From positions 1-64,000 of the forward strand of contig NZ_PGVB01000029.1 in assembly GCF_002860205.1 (NCBI RefSeq): DNA of 64,000 nt. The letters are read 5' to 3'. This document shows, piece by piece, positions 40,928 through 50,005 of this stretch. Position numbers and translations under genes: made by a program. The stretch's first letter is position 1. Every line of letters begins with the position of its first letter. The notes beneath the pieces are model-generated. The model made no database searches, was not told where the DNA came from, and saw nothing but the letters and a program-made list of their open reading frames with translations. Source of the stretch: Bacillus sp. T33-2 (GTDB lineage: Bacteria; Bacillota; Bacilli; Bacillales; Cytobacillaceae).

Positions 40928-42592
40928 ATGAAACACACTCGGCAACGCCTTGGGGATTTATTGGTAGGCGCCGGACTGATCACTGAAGATCAGCTGCAGG
41001 CCACATTAAAAGAAAAGTCAGCATCCCAAAAGCTGGGCGATGCACTTTTGCAGCGGGGCCTCATTACTGAGCAGCAGCTGATTGAGGTTCTGGAATTCCA
41101 GCTCGGCATCCCTCATATCAGCCTTTACCGATACCCGTTTGATACATCTTTGTTTTCGCTTGTGCCGAAAGAAACCGCAAAGCGCAATCTCGTCATTCCG
41201 TTGAAAAAGGAAGGGGACAGGCTGTTTGTCGCCATGGCTGACCCGATGGACTTTTTCACGGTTGACGACCTTCGCCTTTCTACCGGATTTTTGATTGAAA
41301 CGGCTATCGCCACCAAAGATGACATTATCAGGGCGATCAATAAGTATTACGATATCGATGAAGGCTTTGAGGAGCTGATCGGTGCCGATCTTCCAGGGCT
41401 GGAACCGGTGATAGAAGAAAAAATTACTGAGGCTGATTCACCGATTGTGCGGCTCGTCAACCAGCTTCTGTCAAATGCTGCAACAGCAAAGGCAAGTGAT
41501 ATCCATATCGACCCGCAGGAAACAAAAGTCGTCATCCGCTACCGGATAGATGGCATACTCCGGGTGGAGAGGATTCTGCCCAAACATATGCAGAGTGTTC
41601 TTACGGCCAGGATAAAAATCATGGCTAATCTGGACATAACCGAAAATCGCATGCCTCAGGACGGCCGTTTTAAAGCGAATCTTGATTTCCATCCAGTGGA
41701 CCTGCGGGTATCGACACTGCCGACAGTGTTTGGGGAAAAAATCGTTATGCGGATCCTCGATATGGGCAGCACCTTGAATGACATCAATAAGCTTGGGTTG
41801 AATAAGCTGAACTTGGCAAGATTCACGCATATGATTTCCAAGCCAAACGGTATCGTTTTTATTACGGGCCCTACGGGTTCAGGGAAGTCGTCCACCCTTT
41901 ACGCGGCCTTGAACAAGCTCAACAATGAGGAAGTCAACATCATCACAATAGAAGACCCGGTTGAGTACCAGCTTGAAGGCATCAACCAGATCCAGGTTAA
42001 TCCGAATGTTGGCATGACATTTGCGGCAGGTCTCCGGTCCATCCTCCGCCAGGACCCAAACATCATCATGGTTGGGGAAGTCCGCGACCGGGAAACAGTT
42101 GAAGTCGCAGTCAGGGCTTCTCTAACCGGACATCTTGTGTTGAGCACCCTGCATACAAACGATGCCCTCAGCTCTGTTACAAGGATGATTGACATGGGGG
42201 TCGAACCATTCCTTGTAGCTTCATCGTTAAGCGGAGTTGTTGCCCAGCGGCTTGTCAGGAAAGTATGCCGAGACTGTGCCGAATCACATTCACCGACAAA
42301 ACGGGAAATCGATATTTTTGCTAAAAGAGGAATGCAGGTGGAGCAGGTGTGGCGCGGAAGAGGCTGCGCATCGTGCAATATGTCAGGCTACCGGGGCAGG
42401 ATTGCGATCCACGAGGTGCTCTCAGTCAATGAGGAACTGCGGCGTGCCATCATGAACGAAGAATCGGTGGCACGACTTCGTGAAATTGCCGTAAAAAATA
42501 AGACGATTTTCCTGATTGATGATGGTTTGTTAAAAGTTAAACAAGGTATGACCACAACGGAAGAAGTGTTGAGAGTGGCCATTACAGAATAG
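40928..42592 (+). CDS. pilB: Type IV pilus extension ATPase PilB
   Basis: This hexameric GspE-type ATPase powers pilus polymerisation. The 554 residues contain an N-terminal domain with two RLG/KLG motifs (7-30 and 35-58) like the nucleotide-binding MshEN domain. Walker A GPTGSGKS is at 314-321 and the Walker B region IIMVGEVRD at 379-387. The His box is near 400-411. A tetracysteine zinc site uses Cys447, Cys450, Cys480 and Cys483. It is followed by pilT and pilC, so it is a true pilus ATPase rather than ComGA, which is shorter and lacks the N-terminal domain. Confidence 0.93.
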   Translation: MKHTRQRLGDLLVGAGLITEDQLQATLKEKSASQKLGDALLQRGLITEQQLIEVLEFQLGIPHISLYRYPFDTSLFSLVPKETAKRNLVIPLKKEGDRLFVAMADPMDFFTVDDLRLSTGFLIETAIATKDDIIRAINKYYDIDEGFEELIGADLPGLEPVIEEKITEADSPIVRLVNQLLSNAATAKASDIHIDPQETKVVIRYRIDGILRVERILPKHMQSVLTARIKIMANLDITENRMPQDGRFKANLDFHPVDLRVSTLPTVFGEKIVMRILDMGSTLNDINKLGLNKLNLARFTHMISKPNGIVFITGPTGSGKSSTLYAALNKLNNEEVNIITIEDPVEYQLEGINQIQVNPNVGMTFAAGLRSILRQDPNIIMVGEVRDRETVEVAVRASLTGHLVLSTLHTNDALSSVTRMIDMGVEPFLVASSLSGVVAQRLVRKVCRDCAESHSPTKREIDIFAKRGMQVEQVWRGRGCASCNMSGYRGRIAIHEVLSVNEELRRAIMNEESVARLREIAVKNKTIFLIDDGLLKVKQGMTTTEEVLRVAITE

Positions 42593-42605
42593 GTGGGGCG
42601 GGAAA

Positions 42606-43646
42606 GTGAAAGAGAAAATTGAGCATTTATTGCGCGCCGGATTCGAACTGAAAGCATCAGATATCCATATCACGGTAGGGGTTCCGCCTGTGATGAGGAT
42701 AAACGGGGAGCTGAAGAGATATGGAAAAGACCCGATTAAACCAGAAGATACAGAAGGCATGGCCAGGGCAATCATCCCCGAAAACATGTGGGAACGCTTC
42801 AAGGACAATGGTGAACTCGATTTTTCGTACGGACTGCCGGGCATTTCAAGGTTCAGGGTCAATACATACCATCAGAGAGGCTGTATATCGATGGCCTTCC
42901 GGATCGTTCCGACAAGAATTCCATCAATAGAAGAGCTTGAACTGCCCGAGTCACTGAAAAAGATTGCTGAAAAGCCCCAGGGTCTTGTCCTTGTCACTGG
43001 ACCGACCGGAAGCGGAAAGTCTACAACACTGGCAGCCATGATCCAATACATGAACGAGACGATGAGAAAACATATCATCACGCTTGAAGATCCGATTGAA
43101 TACCTTCACAAGCATGGCAACTCAATCATTGACCAACGGGAAGTCGGGTTTGATACGAACAATTTTGCGAATGGCCTGCGCGCGGCTCTCCGCCAGGACC
43201 CTGACGTCATCCTTGTCGGGGAAATGCGTGACCATGAAACGATCCAGACAGCGATAACAGCGGCAGAAACCGGGCATCTTGTCTTCGGGACGCTTCACAC
43301 CGCAAGCGCCCCGGCAACGATCAACAGGATCATTGACGTATTCCAGCCTGCCCAGCAGGCACAGATCCGGATCCAGCTTGCGTCGGTCCTTGTCTCTGTC
43401 ATTTCTCAGCGGCTATTCCCAACCTTAGATAAAACAGGGCGGACGGCTGCAACAGAAATCCTGATCAACAATTCAGCCGTTGCCAACCTGATCCGCAATG
43501 AAAAAATCCACCAGATTGTCAGCATCATGCAAACGTCAAGATCATCCGGAATGCACACTCTCGAGATGAACATTAAAGAACTGGTCCAGCAAGGCATCAT
43601 ACCGAAAGAAGCGGCTGAACCCTATATGCAGGAGAAGCTGGGCTAA
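42606..43646 (+). CDS. pilT: Type IV pilus retraction ATPase PilT
   Basis: This ATPase depolymerises the pilus and drives twitching and DNA uptake in other bacteria. It has 346 residues, the usual length. Walker A GPTGSGKS is at 132-139. The PilT-specific C-terminal segment (AVANLIRNEKIHQI, like AIRNLIRE) is present. It lacks the tetracysteine of PilB. The start is GTG 42606 behind GGTGGGGCGGG. Its presence means the pili are probably retractable. Confidence 0.93.
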   Translation: MKEKIEHLLRAGFELKASDIHITVGVPPVMRINGELKRYGKDPIKPEDTEGMARAIIPENMWERFKDNGELDFSYGLPGISRFRVNTYHQRGCISMAFRIVPTRIPSIEELELPESLKKIAEKPQGLVLVTGPTGSGKSTTLAAMIQYMNETMRKHIITLEDPIEYLHKHGNSIIDQREVGFDTNNFANGLRAALRQDPDVILVGEMRDHETIQTAITAAETGHLVFGTLHTASAPATINRIIDVFQPAQQAQIRIQLASVLVSVISQRLFPTLDKTGRTAATEILINNSAVANLIRNEKIHQIVSIMQTSRSSGMHTLEMNIKELVQQGIIPKEAAEPYMQEKLG

Positions 43647-44851
43647 TGGCGCGATTCAAGTATTCAGGGAGAGACCGTAAAGGAAAAAAGTCAGGGATCA
43701 TAACCGCGTCATCAAAGCGGGAAGCTCTTGAAAAGCTGCGTGAAGAAGGCGTCAGGACGACAGAGATCAGTGAACTTCCAGAAACCTTGTTGACCAGGGA
43801 AATTTCATTTGGCAATCCAGTCAAGCTCCAGCATCTTGTCATCTATTTGCGGCAATTTGCGACGCTGCTGAAGGCTGGGGTTTCGGTTGTTGACTCAACA
43901 AGGATACTTGCCGCCCAGACTGACAGCAAGCCGCTCCGCAAAGCCCTGCTGGATATCGAGCAGGAGCTCCGTGAAGGAAATCCGCTTTCTGAGGCAGCTT
44001 TAAAGCATAAAAAGATTTTTTCTTCCATGTATATCAACATGGTCAGGGCAGGGGAAGCCGGCGGAAATATGGACGAGACACTTGAACGGCTTGCCGAGCA
44101 TTTTGAAAAGCAGCACAACACCCGGCAAAAAGTGATAGCTGCGTTAAGCTACCCTGCCGTAATCGGTGTCATCGCTATTTGCGTCGTGATTTTCCTGCTC
44201 GTGTCCGTCGTGCCAACCTTTGTAGATATGTTTGCCGATTTTGGGGGCGAGCTGCCGGGGATTACAAAATTTGTACTTGGCGCGAGTGAATTTATGCAAT
44301 CATTCTGGTGGCTCGTTGTCCTCGTCATATTTGGATTAATCGCAAGCATACTTGCACTGAGAAAAAACAAACAGGCAAAGTACTACCTGGATGTCGCCAC
44401 CCTTCGCATGCCGATTTTCGGGAAACTGCTGCAAAAAGCAGTCCTCGCCCGGATGACCAGGACTCTGAGTTCTTTATTCACAAGTTCCGTCCCGATTCTG
44501 CAGGCATTGTCAATCGTCGAAAATGTTGTTGAAAACGAAGTGATTGCAAGGGTTCTCCGCGATTCGCGCGATGCCCTTGAAAAAGGACAATCTTTGACAT
44601 GCCCAATGCGCCAGCACTGGGCGTTTCCGCCGCTCGTGACCCAAATGATTGCCATTGGCGAAGAGACAGGATCACTGGATGCAATGCTCGGAAAAGTTGC
44701 TGATTTCTATGAAAAAGAAGTCGAAAACAGCACCGACCAGCTGAAATCCCTGATAGAACCACTCATGATCGTGTTTCTCGCCGGCCTGGTCGGAACAATC
44801 GTCACCTCCATCATGGTACCGATGTTTGAAATTTTCAAGCATGTAAACTAG
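43646..44851 (+). CDS. pilC: Type IV pilus inner-membrane platform protein PilC
   Basis: This is a GspF-family protein of 401 residues that couples the ATPases to pilin insertion. Two GspF repeats are visible, each starting with a helical bundle (FATLLKAGVSVVDSTRIL, and TRTLSSLFTSSVPILQALS). Three membrane helices follow the family pattern, the last at the C-terminus (LIVFLAGLVGTIVTSIMVP region). Its ATG overlaps the pilT stop (TAATG). Confidence 0.93.
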   Translation: MARFKYSGRDRKGKKSGIITASSKREALEKLREEGVRTTEISELPETLLTREISFGNPVKLQHLVIYLRQFATLLKAGVSVVDSTRILAAQTDSKPLRKALLDIEQELREGNPLSEAALKHKKIFSSMYINMVRAGEAGGNMDETLERLAEHFEKQHNTRQKVIAALSYPAVIGVIAICVVIFLLVSVVPTFVDMFADFGGELPGITKFVLGASEFMQSFWWLVVLVIFGLIASILALRKNKQAKYYLDVATLRMPIFGKLLQKAVLARMTRTLSSLFTSSVPILQALSIVENVVENEVIARVLRDSRDALEKGQSLTCPMRQHWAFPPLVTQMIAIGEETGSLDAMLGKVADFYEKEVENSTDQLKSLIEPLMIVFLAGLVGTIVTSIMVPMFEIFKHVN

Positions 44852-44864
44852 TTTTTACAAAAAG

Positions 44865-44893
44865 TTACAAAGTCTTATAAAATCTGATACTAT
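44865..44893 (+). promoter_or_regulatory. Promoter candidate for the major pilin gene
   Basis: TTACAA (44865-44870) and TACTAT (44888-44893) are 17 bp apart, in a 125-bp A+T-rich gap between pilC and the pilin gene. It would allow separate, high expression of pilin. Confidence 0.55.
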
Positions 44894-44976
44894 TTTATGT
44901 ATCTATCAATTATAATATTTGTGGATACATATTTCTTTTGTCTTGGGTAAAATTTACTAAAAAGGAGAGAGGAAAA

Positions 44977-45444
44977 ATGTTTAAAGCACTGAAGAAAAAG
45001 TTAAAAGATCAAAGAGGTTTGACGCTTGTTGAGTTGTTGGCTGTCATTGTTATTTTGGGGATTATTGCGGCGATTGCGGTGCCGAGTATTGGTAATGTGA
45101 TTGCTAAATCAAGAGAGGATGCTATAAAAGCTGATGCACTTCAAATACTAGATGCAGCTAGGTTGTATTTAATAGAAAATGAAATGCCTACAGGTGGTAT
45201 TACTGATACTCATTTAGAACCAGATTACATTGATAGTGTTTCTTCTTTTGGAACGTACACTGTGACACTAAACACCGATAATGTAATGCAATTGGATGGG
45301 GAGGGCTCAAATTCAAAAGGTGGAGAGGCAATCGACTTTCAGAACGCAACAAAAGAAGACATAAACAACCCAGCTAATGAAGGTGAACCGATTATCCCTA
45401 AACCTGCCCCAGAAGAAGATGAAGAAGAAAATACAAACAATTAA
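44977..45444 (+). CDS. pilA: Major type IV prepilin
   Basis: This 155-residue prepilin has a 14-residue basic leader, the cleavage motif RGLTLVELLAV with Glu5, and the long hydrophobic helix (IVILGIIAAIAVPSIG). The globular domain ends in an acidic tail rich in Glu and Asn. ATG 44977 is preceded by AAAGGAGAGAGG, a strong site consistent with a major subunit. Codon and base use are more A+T-rich than in pilC and pilM. I see no cysteines in the mature part. It is processed by the downstream peptidase. Confidence 0.88.
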   Translation: MFKALKKKLKDQRGLTLVELLAVIVILGIIAAIAVPSIGNVIAKSREDAIKADALQILDAARLYLIENEMPTGGITDTHLEPDYIDSVSSFGTYTVTLNTDNVMQLDGEGSNSKGGEAIDFQNATKEDINNPANEGEPIIPKPAPEEDEEENTNN

Positions 45445-45457
45445 TTCGAGGTAGAAT

Positions 45458-46213
45458 TTGGTTTACACACTATTGTTTCTTTATGGTCTAATCTTCGGCT
45501 CCTTCTTCAACGTAGTCGGCCTCCGTGTTCCGGAAGGCAAATCAATTGTGGCTCCCCGTTCGTCTTGTCCAAACTGCGGGCACCAATTGACAGCTATAGA
45601 GCTGATACCAGTTTTATCATATTTCATCCAAAGGGGGAAATGCCGCAGCTGCCAGGCGCGCATTTCGCCCGTTTATCCTATTTTTGAGCTGTTGACCGGA
45701 ATACTGTTTGCAGCAGCACCGTTTTTAGTGGGCTGGAACAATGAGCTCATTATCGCCCTAACGCTAATTTCGCTTTTCATGATTATTACGGTTTCAGATT
45801 TTGCTTATATGATTATCCCTGATAAAGTTCTGGTCGTGTTTGCGGGGATATTTCTAGTAGAGCGGATTTTCATTCCTCTTTCGCCGTGGTGGGATTCCCT
45901 CACCGGTGCTGCGGCGGGATTTTTCCTCCTTTTATTGATTAGCATCATCAGCCGCGGCGGCATGGGTGGGGGCGATATCAAGATGTTCGCTGTCATTGGC
46001 TTTGCTTTGGGACTCAAAACGATGCTTCTCTCATTCTTTTTTTCTACGTTTTACGGCGCCTTTTTCGGGATTATTGGCCTCATGCTTGGTTTCGTGAAAA
46101 GGAAGGAGCCGATGCCGTTTGGGCCATTCATTGCACTCGGCACGTTAACCGCCTATTTCTTTGGACATGATATTGTTGAAGCATACCTGAATTTATTATC
46201 ATTCGGATTTTGA
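45458..46213 (+). CDS. pilD: Prepilin peptidase / N-methyltransferase
   Basis: This GxGD-type membrane aspartyl protease of 251 residues cleaves and methylates prepilins. The N-terminal zinc cysteines are in SCPNCGH and KCRSCQA. The catalytic Asp pair is in VSDFAYMIIPD and GGGDIKM. About seven hydrophobic helices are seen. The start is TTG 45458 behind GAGGT. It occupies the position of B. subtilis comC and may also process competence pseudopilins encoded elsewhere. Confidence 0.93.
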   Translation: MVYTLLFLYGLIFGSFFNVVGLRVPEGKSIVAPRSSCPNCGHQLTAIELIPVLSYFIQRGKCRSCQARISPVYPIFELLTGILFAAAPFLVGWNNELIIALTLISLFMIITVSDFAYMIIPDKVLVVFAGIFLVERIFIPLSPWWDSLTGAAAGFFLLLLISIISRGGMGGGDIKMFAVIGFALGLKTMLLSFFFSTFYGAFFGIIGLMLGFVKRKEPMPFGPFIALGTLTAYFFGHDIVEAYLNLLSFGF

Positions 46214-46231
46214 TTTGAAGGGGTTTTTAAA

Positions 46232-47218
46232 ATGGCGTTATCTCTCTTTTCCGGAAGAAGCAGAGTTATTAATATAGTAATCAATGACCACTCCATCCGG
46301 TATGTCGAAATGAAGCAAAAGAACCCTCCGGTCCCGCTTCATTTTGGGGAGCGGTTCCTGCCCGCTGGCATCATCTCTGACGGAAAAATCCAGGATTTTG
46401 ATACTTTAGCCAATATTCTTGACGAGTGCATTGATGACTGGAAGATCGCTAAAAGAGAGGTACGCTTTACTGTTCCAGATTCGCTCGTAATCATCCGGAA
46501 GGTATCGATACCTGAAGATGTGAAAGAGGATGAAATACATGGTTATCTATACCTGGAACTGGGTTCAAGCATTCATCTGCCATTTGATGAGCCTGTCTTT
46601 GATACGGTGTCACTTAGCCTGGGAAACGGTAAGAAAGAAATACTGCTGTTCGCTGCTCCTGAGAAGTATGTGATGGAGTATTCCGACCTGTTTAAAACGG
46701 TGAGGCTTAAGCCGTTGGCGGCTGACATTTCACCGCTGGCGATCTACCGTCTCTATCACCAAAGCGGCATGGCAAAACCGAATGAGCGGCTGTTGTCGAT
46801 CCAATTCGACCTCCGGCTCGTAAGCATGTGCATTTTTGAAGGCAACATCCCCGTCTTCATGCGCCATATTCCGGTTGAATTAAGCAAAGACTGGGATGTA
46901 AGCCTTGGCACGTCAGGAACTCAGGAGCTCACTTTTTACGGGGAAATGAATGAATTAATATTCCACTTTGAGGATATCTACAAGGAAATCAACAAATTAA
47001 TGGATTTCTACCGTTATACCCTGACCCAGGGGAAAAAGGAAGTAACAAGGATTTTACTGAATGGGGACCATCCGATGCTGGACAGGATTTTTGGGGAAAT
47101 GAACGAGCGTTTTGACCTCCCGGTCGATATGCTGGAAACCAGCATGCCAACGGGGAGCGGTGTGGAGCTGCCGAGAGCATTCCATCTGCCACTGGGACTT
47201 GGTTTGAAAGAGGTGTAA
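46232..47218 (+). CDS. pilM: Type IV pilus assembly protein PilM
   Basis: This cytoplasmic actin-like protein of 328 residues binds the PilN N-terminus in other systems. The first strand (VINIVINDHSIRYVEM) and a phosphate-type loop before it fit the PilM fold, as does VSIPEDVKEDEIHGYL. ATG 46232 has GAAGGGG upstream. It is followed within 2 bases by pilN, so the MNO sub-complex is co-translated. Confidence 0.87.
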   Translation: MALSLFSGRSRVINIVINDHSIRYVEMKQKNPPVPLHFGERFLPAGIISDGKIQDFDTLANILDECIDDWKIAKREVRFTVPDSLVIIRKVSIPEDVKEDEIHGYLYLELGSSIHLPFDEPVFDTVSLSLGNGKKEILLFAAPEKYVMEYSDLFKTVRLKPLAADISPLAIYRLYHQSGMAKPNERLLSIQFDLRLVSMCIFEGNIPVFMRHIPVELSKDWDVSLGTSGTQELTFYGEMNELIFHFEDIYKEINKLMDFYRYTLTQGKKEVTRILLNGDHPMLDRIFGEMNERFDLPVDMLETSMPTGSGVELPRAFHLPLGLGLKEV

Positions 47219-47220
47219 TC

Positions 47221-47841
47221 ATGCTGGTTGAAATTAATCTATTGCCTAAAAAAGAACCAAAACACTCCTCTGTGTTATTGATCAGCATTATTATATTTAT
47301 AGTTTTTGCGGCTTTAGCCGCACTTATATATTGGCAGGCAAATACCTATGAAAAACAGATCGGAGCGGTTGACAAGGAGCTTGCCACTGTACAAAAGCTC
47401 AACATGGCCCAACAGAAAAAACTGGCAGATAATGAATCATTAAGCTCTGCTGCCGAATTGCAAAAAGCAGCAGAATGGGCACAGCAGTATCCGGTCGAAA
47501 CTGTACCAATATTGCGCAATATTATCTCACTGCTCCCAGAACGCGGGTTCATTCAATTCTTTCAATACGCAAATCCCGGGACTGTGAATATTAGACTCCA
47601 GTTTGACACTACACGTGATGCGGCCTATTACTTAAATTCTCTTAAAGAGTCCGAATGGGTGGAAAATGCCGATCTTCTTTCAATCACAGCACAGGGTGAA
47701 GAAGAGAAGGCTGAAACTGAGAAAAATGGCGAGTCAGACGGGACATTTTTGCCTCGATATACAGCTGAATATGTAATCGATCTGGCTCCTGGGTATTTTA
47801 CTAACAATGGGAACATCGCAAAAGGAGGGGAAGGATCATGA
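47221..47841 (+). CDS. pilN: Type IV pilus assembly protein PilN
   Basis: This bitopic membrane protein of 206 residues starts with MLVEINLLPKK, where INLLP is the PilM-binding motif. One membrane helix lies at about 18-41, followed by a coiled stretch and a ferredoxin-like periplasm-side domain. In this Gram-positive host that domain would face the wall. It overlaps pilO by 4 bases. Confidence 0.85.
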   Translation: MLVEINLLPKKEPKHSSVLLISIIIFIVFAALAALIYWQANTYEKQIGAVDKELATVQKLNMAQQKKLADNESLSSAAELQKAAEWAQQYPVETVPILRNIISLLPERGFIQFFQYANPGTVNIRLQFDTTRDAAYYLNSLKESEWVENADLLSITAQGEEEKAETEKNGESDGTFLPRYTAEYVIDLAPGYFTNNGNIAKGGEGS

Positions 47842-48659
47842 ACCTCCGTTTAGAAAAGAAAGAAATTATCATATTAGCTGTGTCCGTCCTGCTTGCGTTG
47901 CTCGTCTATGCTGCTGCCCAGTTTTTTTATATAAAACCAGCGAAACAGAGCATCGAGCAAAAAGAAAGCCAGCTAAAGATGGAGTCGAAGCTGCTCGCAT
48001 CAGTAGGCAAACAGTTATCGCCAAAAAAAGAAACAGAACTGAGCAGCACAGCGGAACTGCAAAAGATTCTTCCTGTTGATCCCATGGTTGAACAGCTGGT
48101 CCTCGATCTGGAAAAGGCTGAGGTGGTGTCAGGCAGCTTCATTTCCTCGATGGAGTTCGGAGAGGGAGAATTAGTGGAAGAAAGCACGCAGCCTGATTCA
48201 GATTCTCAGGAAACGGAATCGGCAGGAACCCAGACTGCCAACCCAAGCGGTGAAAATACCCAGCCTGAACAAAATAATGGGAGCAGCGAAATAGCTGAAC
48301 AGAATGACAATGGTTTGAAGATGCCTGAAGGCGTAAAGAAGACATCTGTATTGCTTACAGTCAGGTCGGAAAACTATGCAGATGTTGAACAGTTCATCGA
48401 AATGCTCGAAAACCTGAAACGGATAGTGACGGTAGAATCGATTGAATTTAATGGTCCGGATGAAGTCACAGCCCTTGCGGAAGACGAACAGCCGGTTACG
48501 TTTAAGCTGACAGTATCAGCGTATTATATGCCCGAGCTTGACGGCTTGGAAAGCAGCAAGCCTACACTGGAAGGTCCTGAACCTGCAAATAAATTAAACC
48601 CGTTCGGATCATTTATTGATCCTGTTGAAGAACTCGCAGAACAGGAAAACCCGCAGTAA
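47838..48659 (+). CDS. pilO: Type IV pilus assembly protein PilO
   Basis: This bitopic protein of 273 residues has one helix at about 9-32, a coiled coil, and a C-terminal ferredoxin-like domain interrupted by a Gln/Glu/Asn-rich linker (about 120-165). It pairs with PilN in other systems. It is the last pilus gene; a terminator follows. No secretin or PilP gene is present, as expected without an outer membrane. Confidence 0.82.
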   Translation: MNLRLEKKEIIILAVSVLLALLVYAAAQFFYIKPAKQSIEQKESQLKMESKLLASVGKQLSPKKETELSSTAELQKILPVDPMVEQLVLDLEKAEVVSGSFISSMEFGEGELVEESTQPDSDSQETESAGTQTANPSGENTQPEQNNGSSEIAEQNDNGLKMPEGVKKTSVLLTVRSENYADVEQFIEMLENLKRIVTVESIEFNGPDEVTALAEDEQPVTFKLTVSAYYMPELDGLESSKPTLEGPEPANKLNPFGSFIDPVEELAEQENPQ

Positions 48660-48687
48660 TCTACTAAAAAATTTGTTGAAAGTCTCC

Positions 48688-48724
48688 AATAACAAGACGA
48701 CAAAAGTCTTGTTATTTTTTTTTG
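48688..48724 (+). terminator. Intrinsic terminator of the pilus operon
   Basis: AATAACAAGAC (48688-48698) and GTCTTGTTATT (48706-48716) form a perfect 11-bp stem, followed by a long T-run. Confidence 0.92.
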
Positions 48725-48777
48725 CCCCTATGATAGGATGAAACAAACTTGATGCCCAAATGAAAGGGGGACTGACA

Positions 48778-49806
48778 TTGGACAAGCCCGGAAAAACGGT
48801 TACGATAAAGATCAATGGAAAGGACCATCATTTTAAAAATGTCCAGCAGGAAAATAAAAAGCCCCGGAAAAAGAAGCAGCAGCGCCTGCCTGAGCAACGG
48901 GTTGCATCTTGGCAAACTGCAGCCGCACAGGAGGAGGAGAGCTTTGACTGGATCCTGCCGGATATTGTGCCTTCAGATGGCTTGAAAGAAACCAAGGCCG
49001 CTGTTGAACCGAAAAAACATCAAAAGAATGGTGTCCGTCTGCCCGCCCTGAATAAAAGCAGCAAGCAAAATGAGGTATTTTCAAGGATCTTCCTGACCGT
49101 TCTTTTTGCAGTAATATTAGGGACAAGCATCGGGTTTATCATACTGAAGCTGGTGACTTCCGAGGCAGCGCCTGAAGTCCAGAACAAGCCGGAAACGCCA
49201 GTCCTGGAGAAGACTGAAGAAGAAGCTGGCGGAAACACTGCGGCGGTAACGGGGACTGCGCCCCTAAAGCCAATCTCCACCTATGTCGTACAGGGCGGAG
49301 TCTATACGACAGAAGACGGAGCGAATGATATCGCCAAAACGATAGAAGCAAAAGGGATTCCAGTAAAGGTGTTCCCTTCTAATGGCAAGTTTGCCCTTTT
49401 GTTGGCTGCCGCTGATTCACTTCAACGAGCGAAACAGCTTTCAACCGACCTGAAAAGCAAAGGAATCGATGTATTTGCGAAGCCGCTGGAAATAGGAAGT
49501 GCCAGTCTTTCCGGGCTAAAAAAGGACGAGCAAAAGATAGTCGAAACCACCCCTGAAATGTTTGCTCTCCTGTCAGGAGCAGGATCTGAAGAAGCTGGCA
49601 AAAAAGTAGCTGACCTGCAGGCCAATCTGAATAAGATTCCTGATAAAAATATTTCGCACAAGGAATTAAAAACAATTAAGTCCAGTCTCCAGCAAGCCTC
49701 AGCCTCTTTCCTTTCCTATCAGAAAACAAAGGACGAGGGGAAGAACGCAGAGATGCAAAATGAACTGCTGTCTGTGCTGGCATCTTACCAGACATTGGGG
49801 AAATAA
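48778..49806 (+). CDS. spoIIB: SpoIIB, SPOR-domain protein of the sporulation septum
   Basis: In B. subtilis SpoIIB speeds septal peptidoglycan remodelling at the start of engulfment. The 342-residue protein has a charged cytoplasmic start (KTVTIKINGKDHHFKN), one membrane helix at about 103-125, and a SPOR domain at about 164-240 (STYVVQGGVYTTEDGAND). A helical tail follows. TTG 48778 has GAAAGGGGG 7 bases ahead; an ATG at 48760 overlaps that site. Position before maf is that of B. subtilis spoIIB. Confidence 0.88.
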   Translation: MDKPGKTVTIKINGKDHHFKNVQQENKKPRKKKQQRLPEQRVASWQTAAAQEEESFDWILPDIVPSDGLKETKAAVEPKKHQKNGVRLPALNKSSKQNEVFSRIFLTVLFAVILGTSIGFIILKLVTSEAAPEVQNKPETPVLEKTEEEAGGNTAAVTGTAPLKPISTYVVQGGVYTTEDGANDIAKTIEAKGIPVKVFPSNGKFALLLAAADSLQRAKQLSTDLKSKGIDVFAKPLEIGSASLSGLKKDEQKIVETTPEMFALLSGAGSEEAGKKVADLQANLNKIPDKNISHKELKTIKSSLQQASASFLSYQKTKDEGKNAEMQNELLSVLASYQTLGK

Positions 49807-49869
49807 TAGGTGGGACCTAAAAAAGCCGCACGGTAGCAGGAATATTTTCTGGGATATAGCATAAATTAG

Positions 49870-49908
49870 CAGGGCCTGTCGCAGTTTTCGACAGGCCCTG
49901 ATTTTTTT
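49870..49908 (+). terminator. Intrinsic terminator of spoIIB
   Basis: CAGGGCCTGTCG (49870-49881) and CGACAGGCCCTG (49889-49900) form a perfect 12-bp stem. ATTTTTTT follows. Confidence 0.93.
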
Positions 49909-49930
49909 CGGCATAATTTCCAGCTAAAAA

Positions 49931-49959
49931 TTGTTTGAAAGCCCGAATTTTGTTACGAT
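49931..49959 (+). promoter_or_regulatory. Sigma-A promoter candidate for maf-radC
   Basis: TTGTTT (49931-49936) and TACGAT (49954-49959) are 17 bp apart, 47 bp upstream of maf. Confidence 0.5.
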
Positions 49960-50005
49960 TAGTTTGTATCTCCCTAGATGCAATTTATTAAAGAAAGGTG
50001 ATGTT

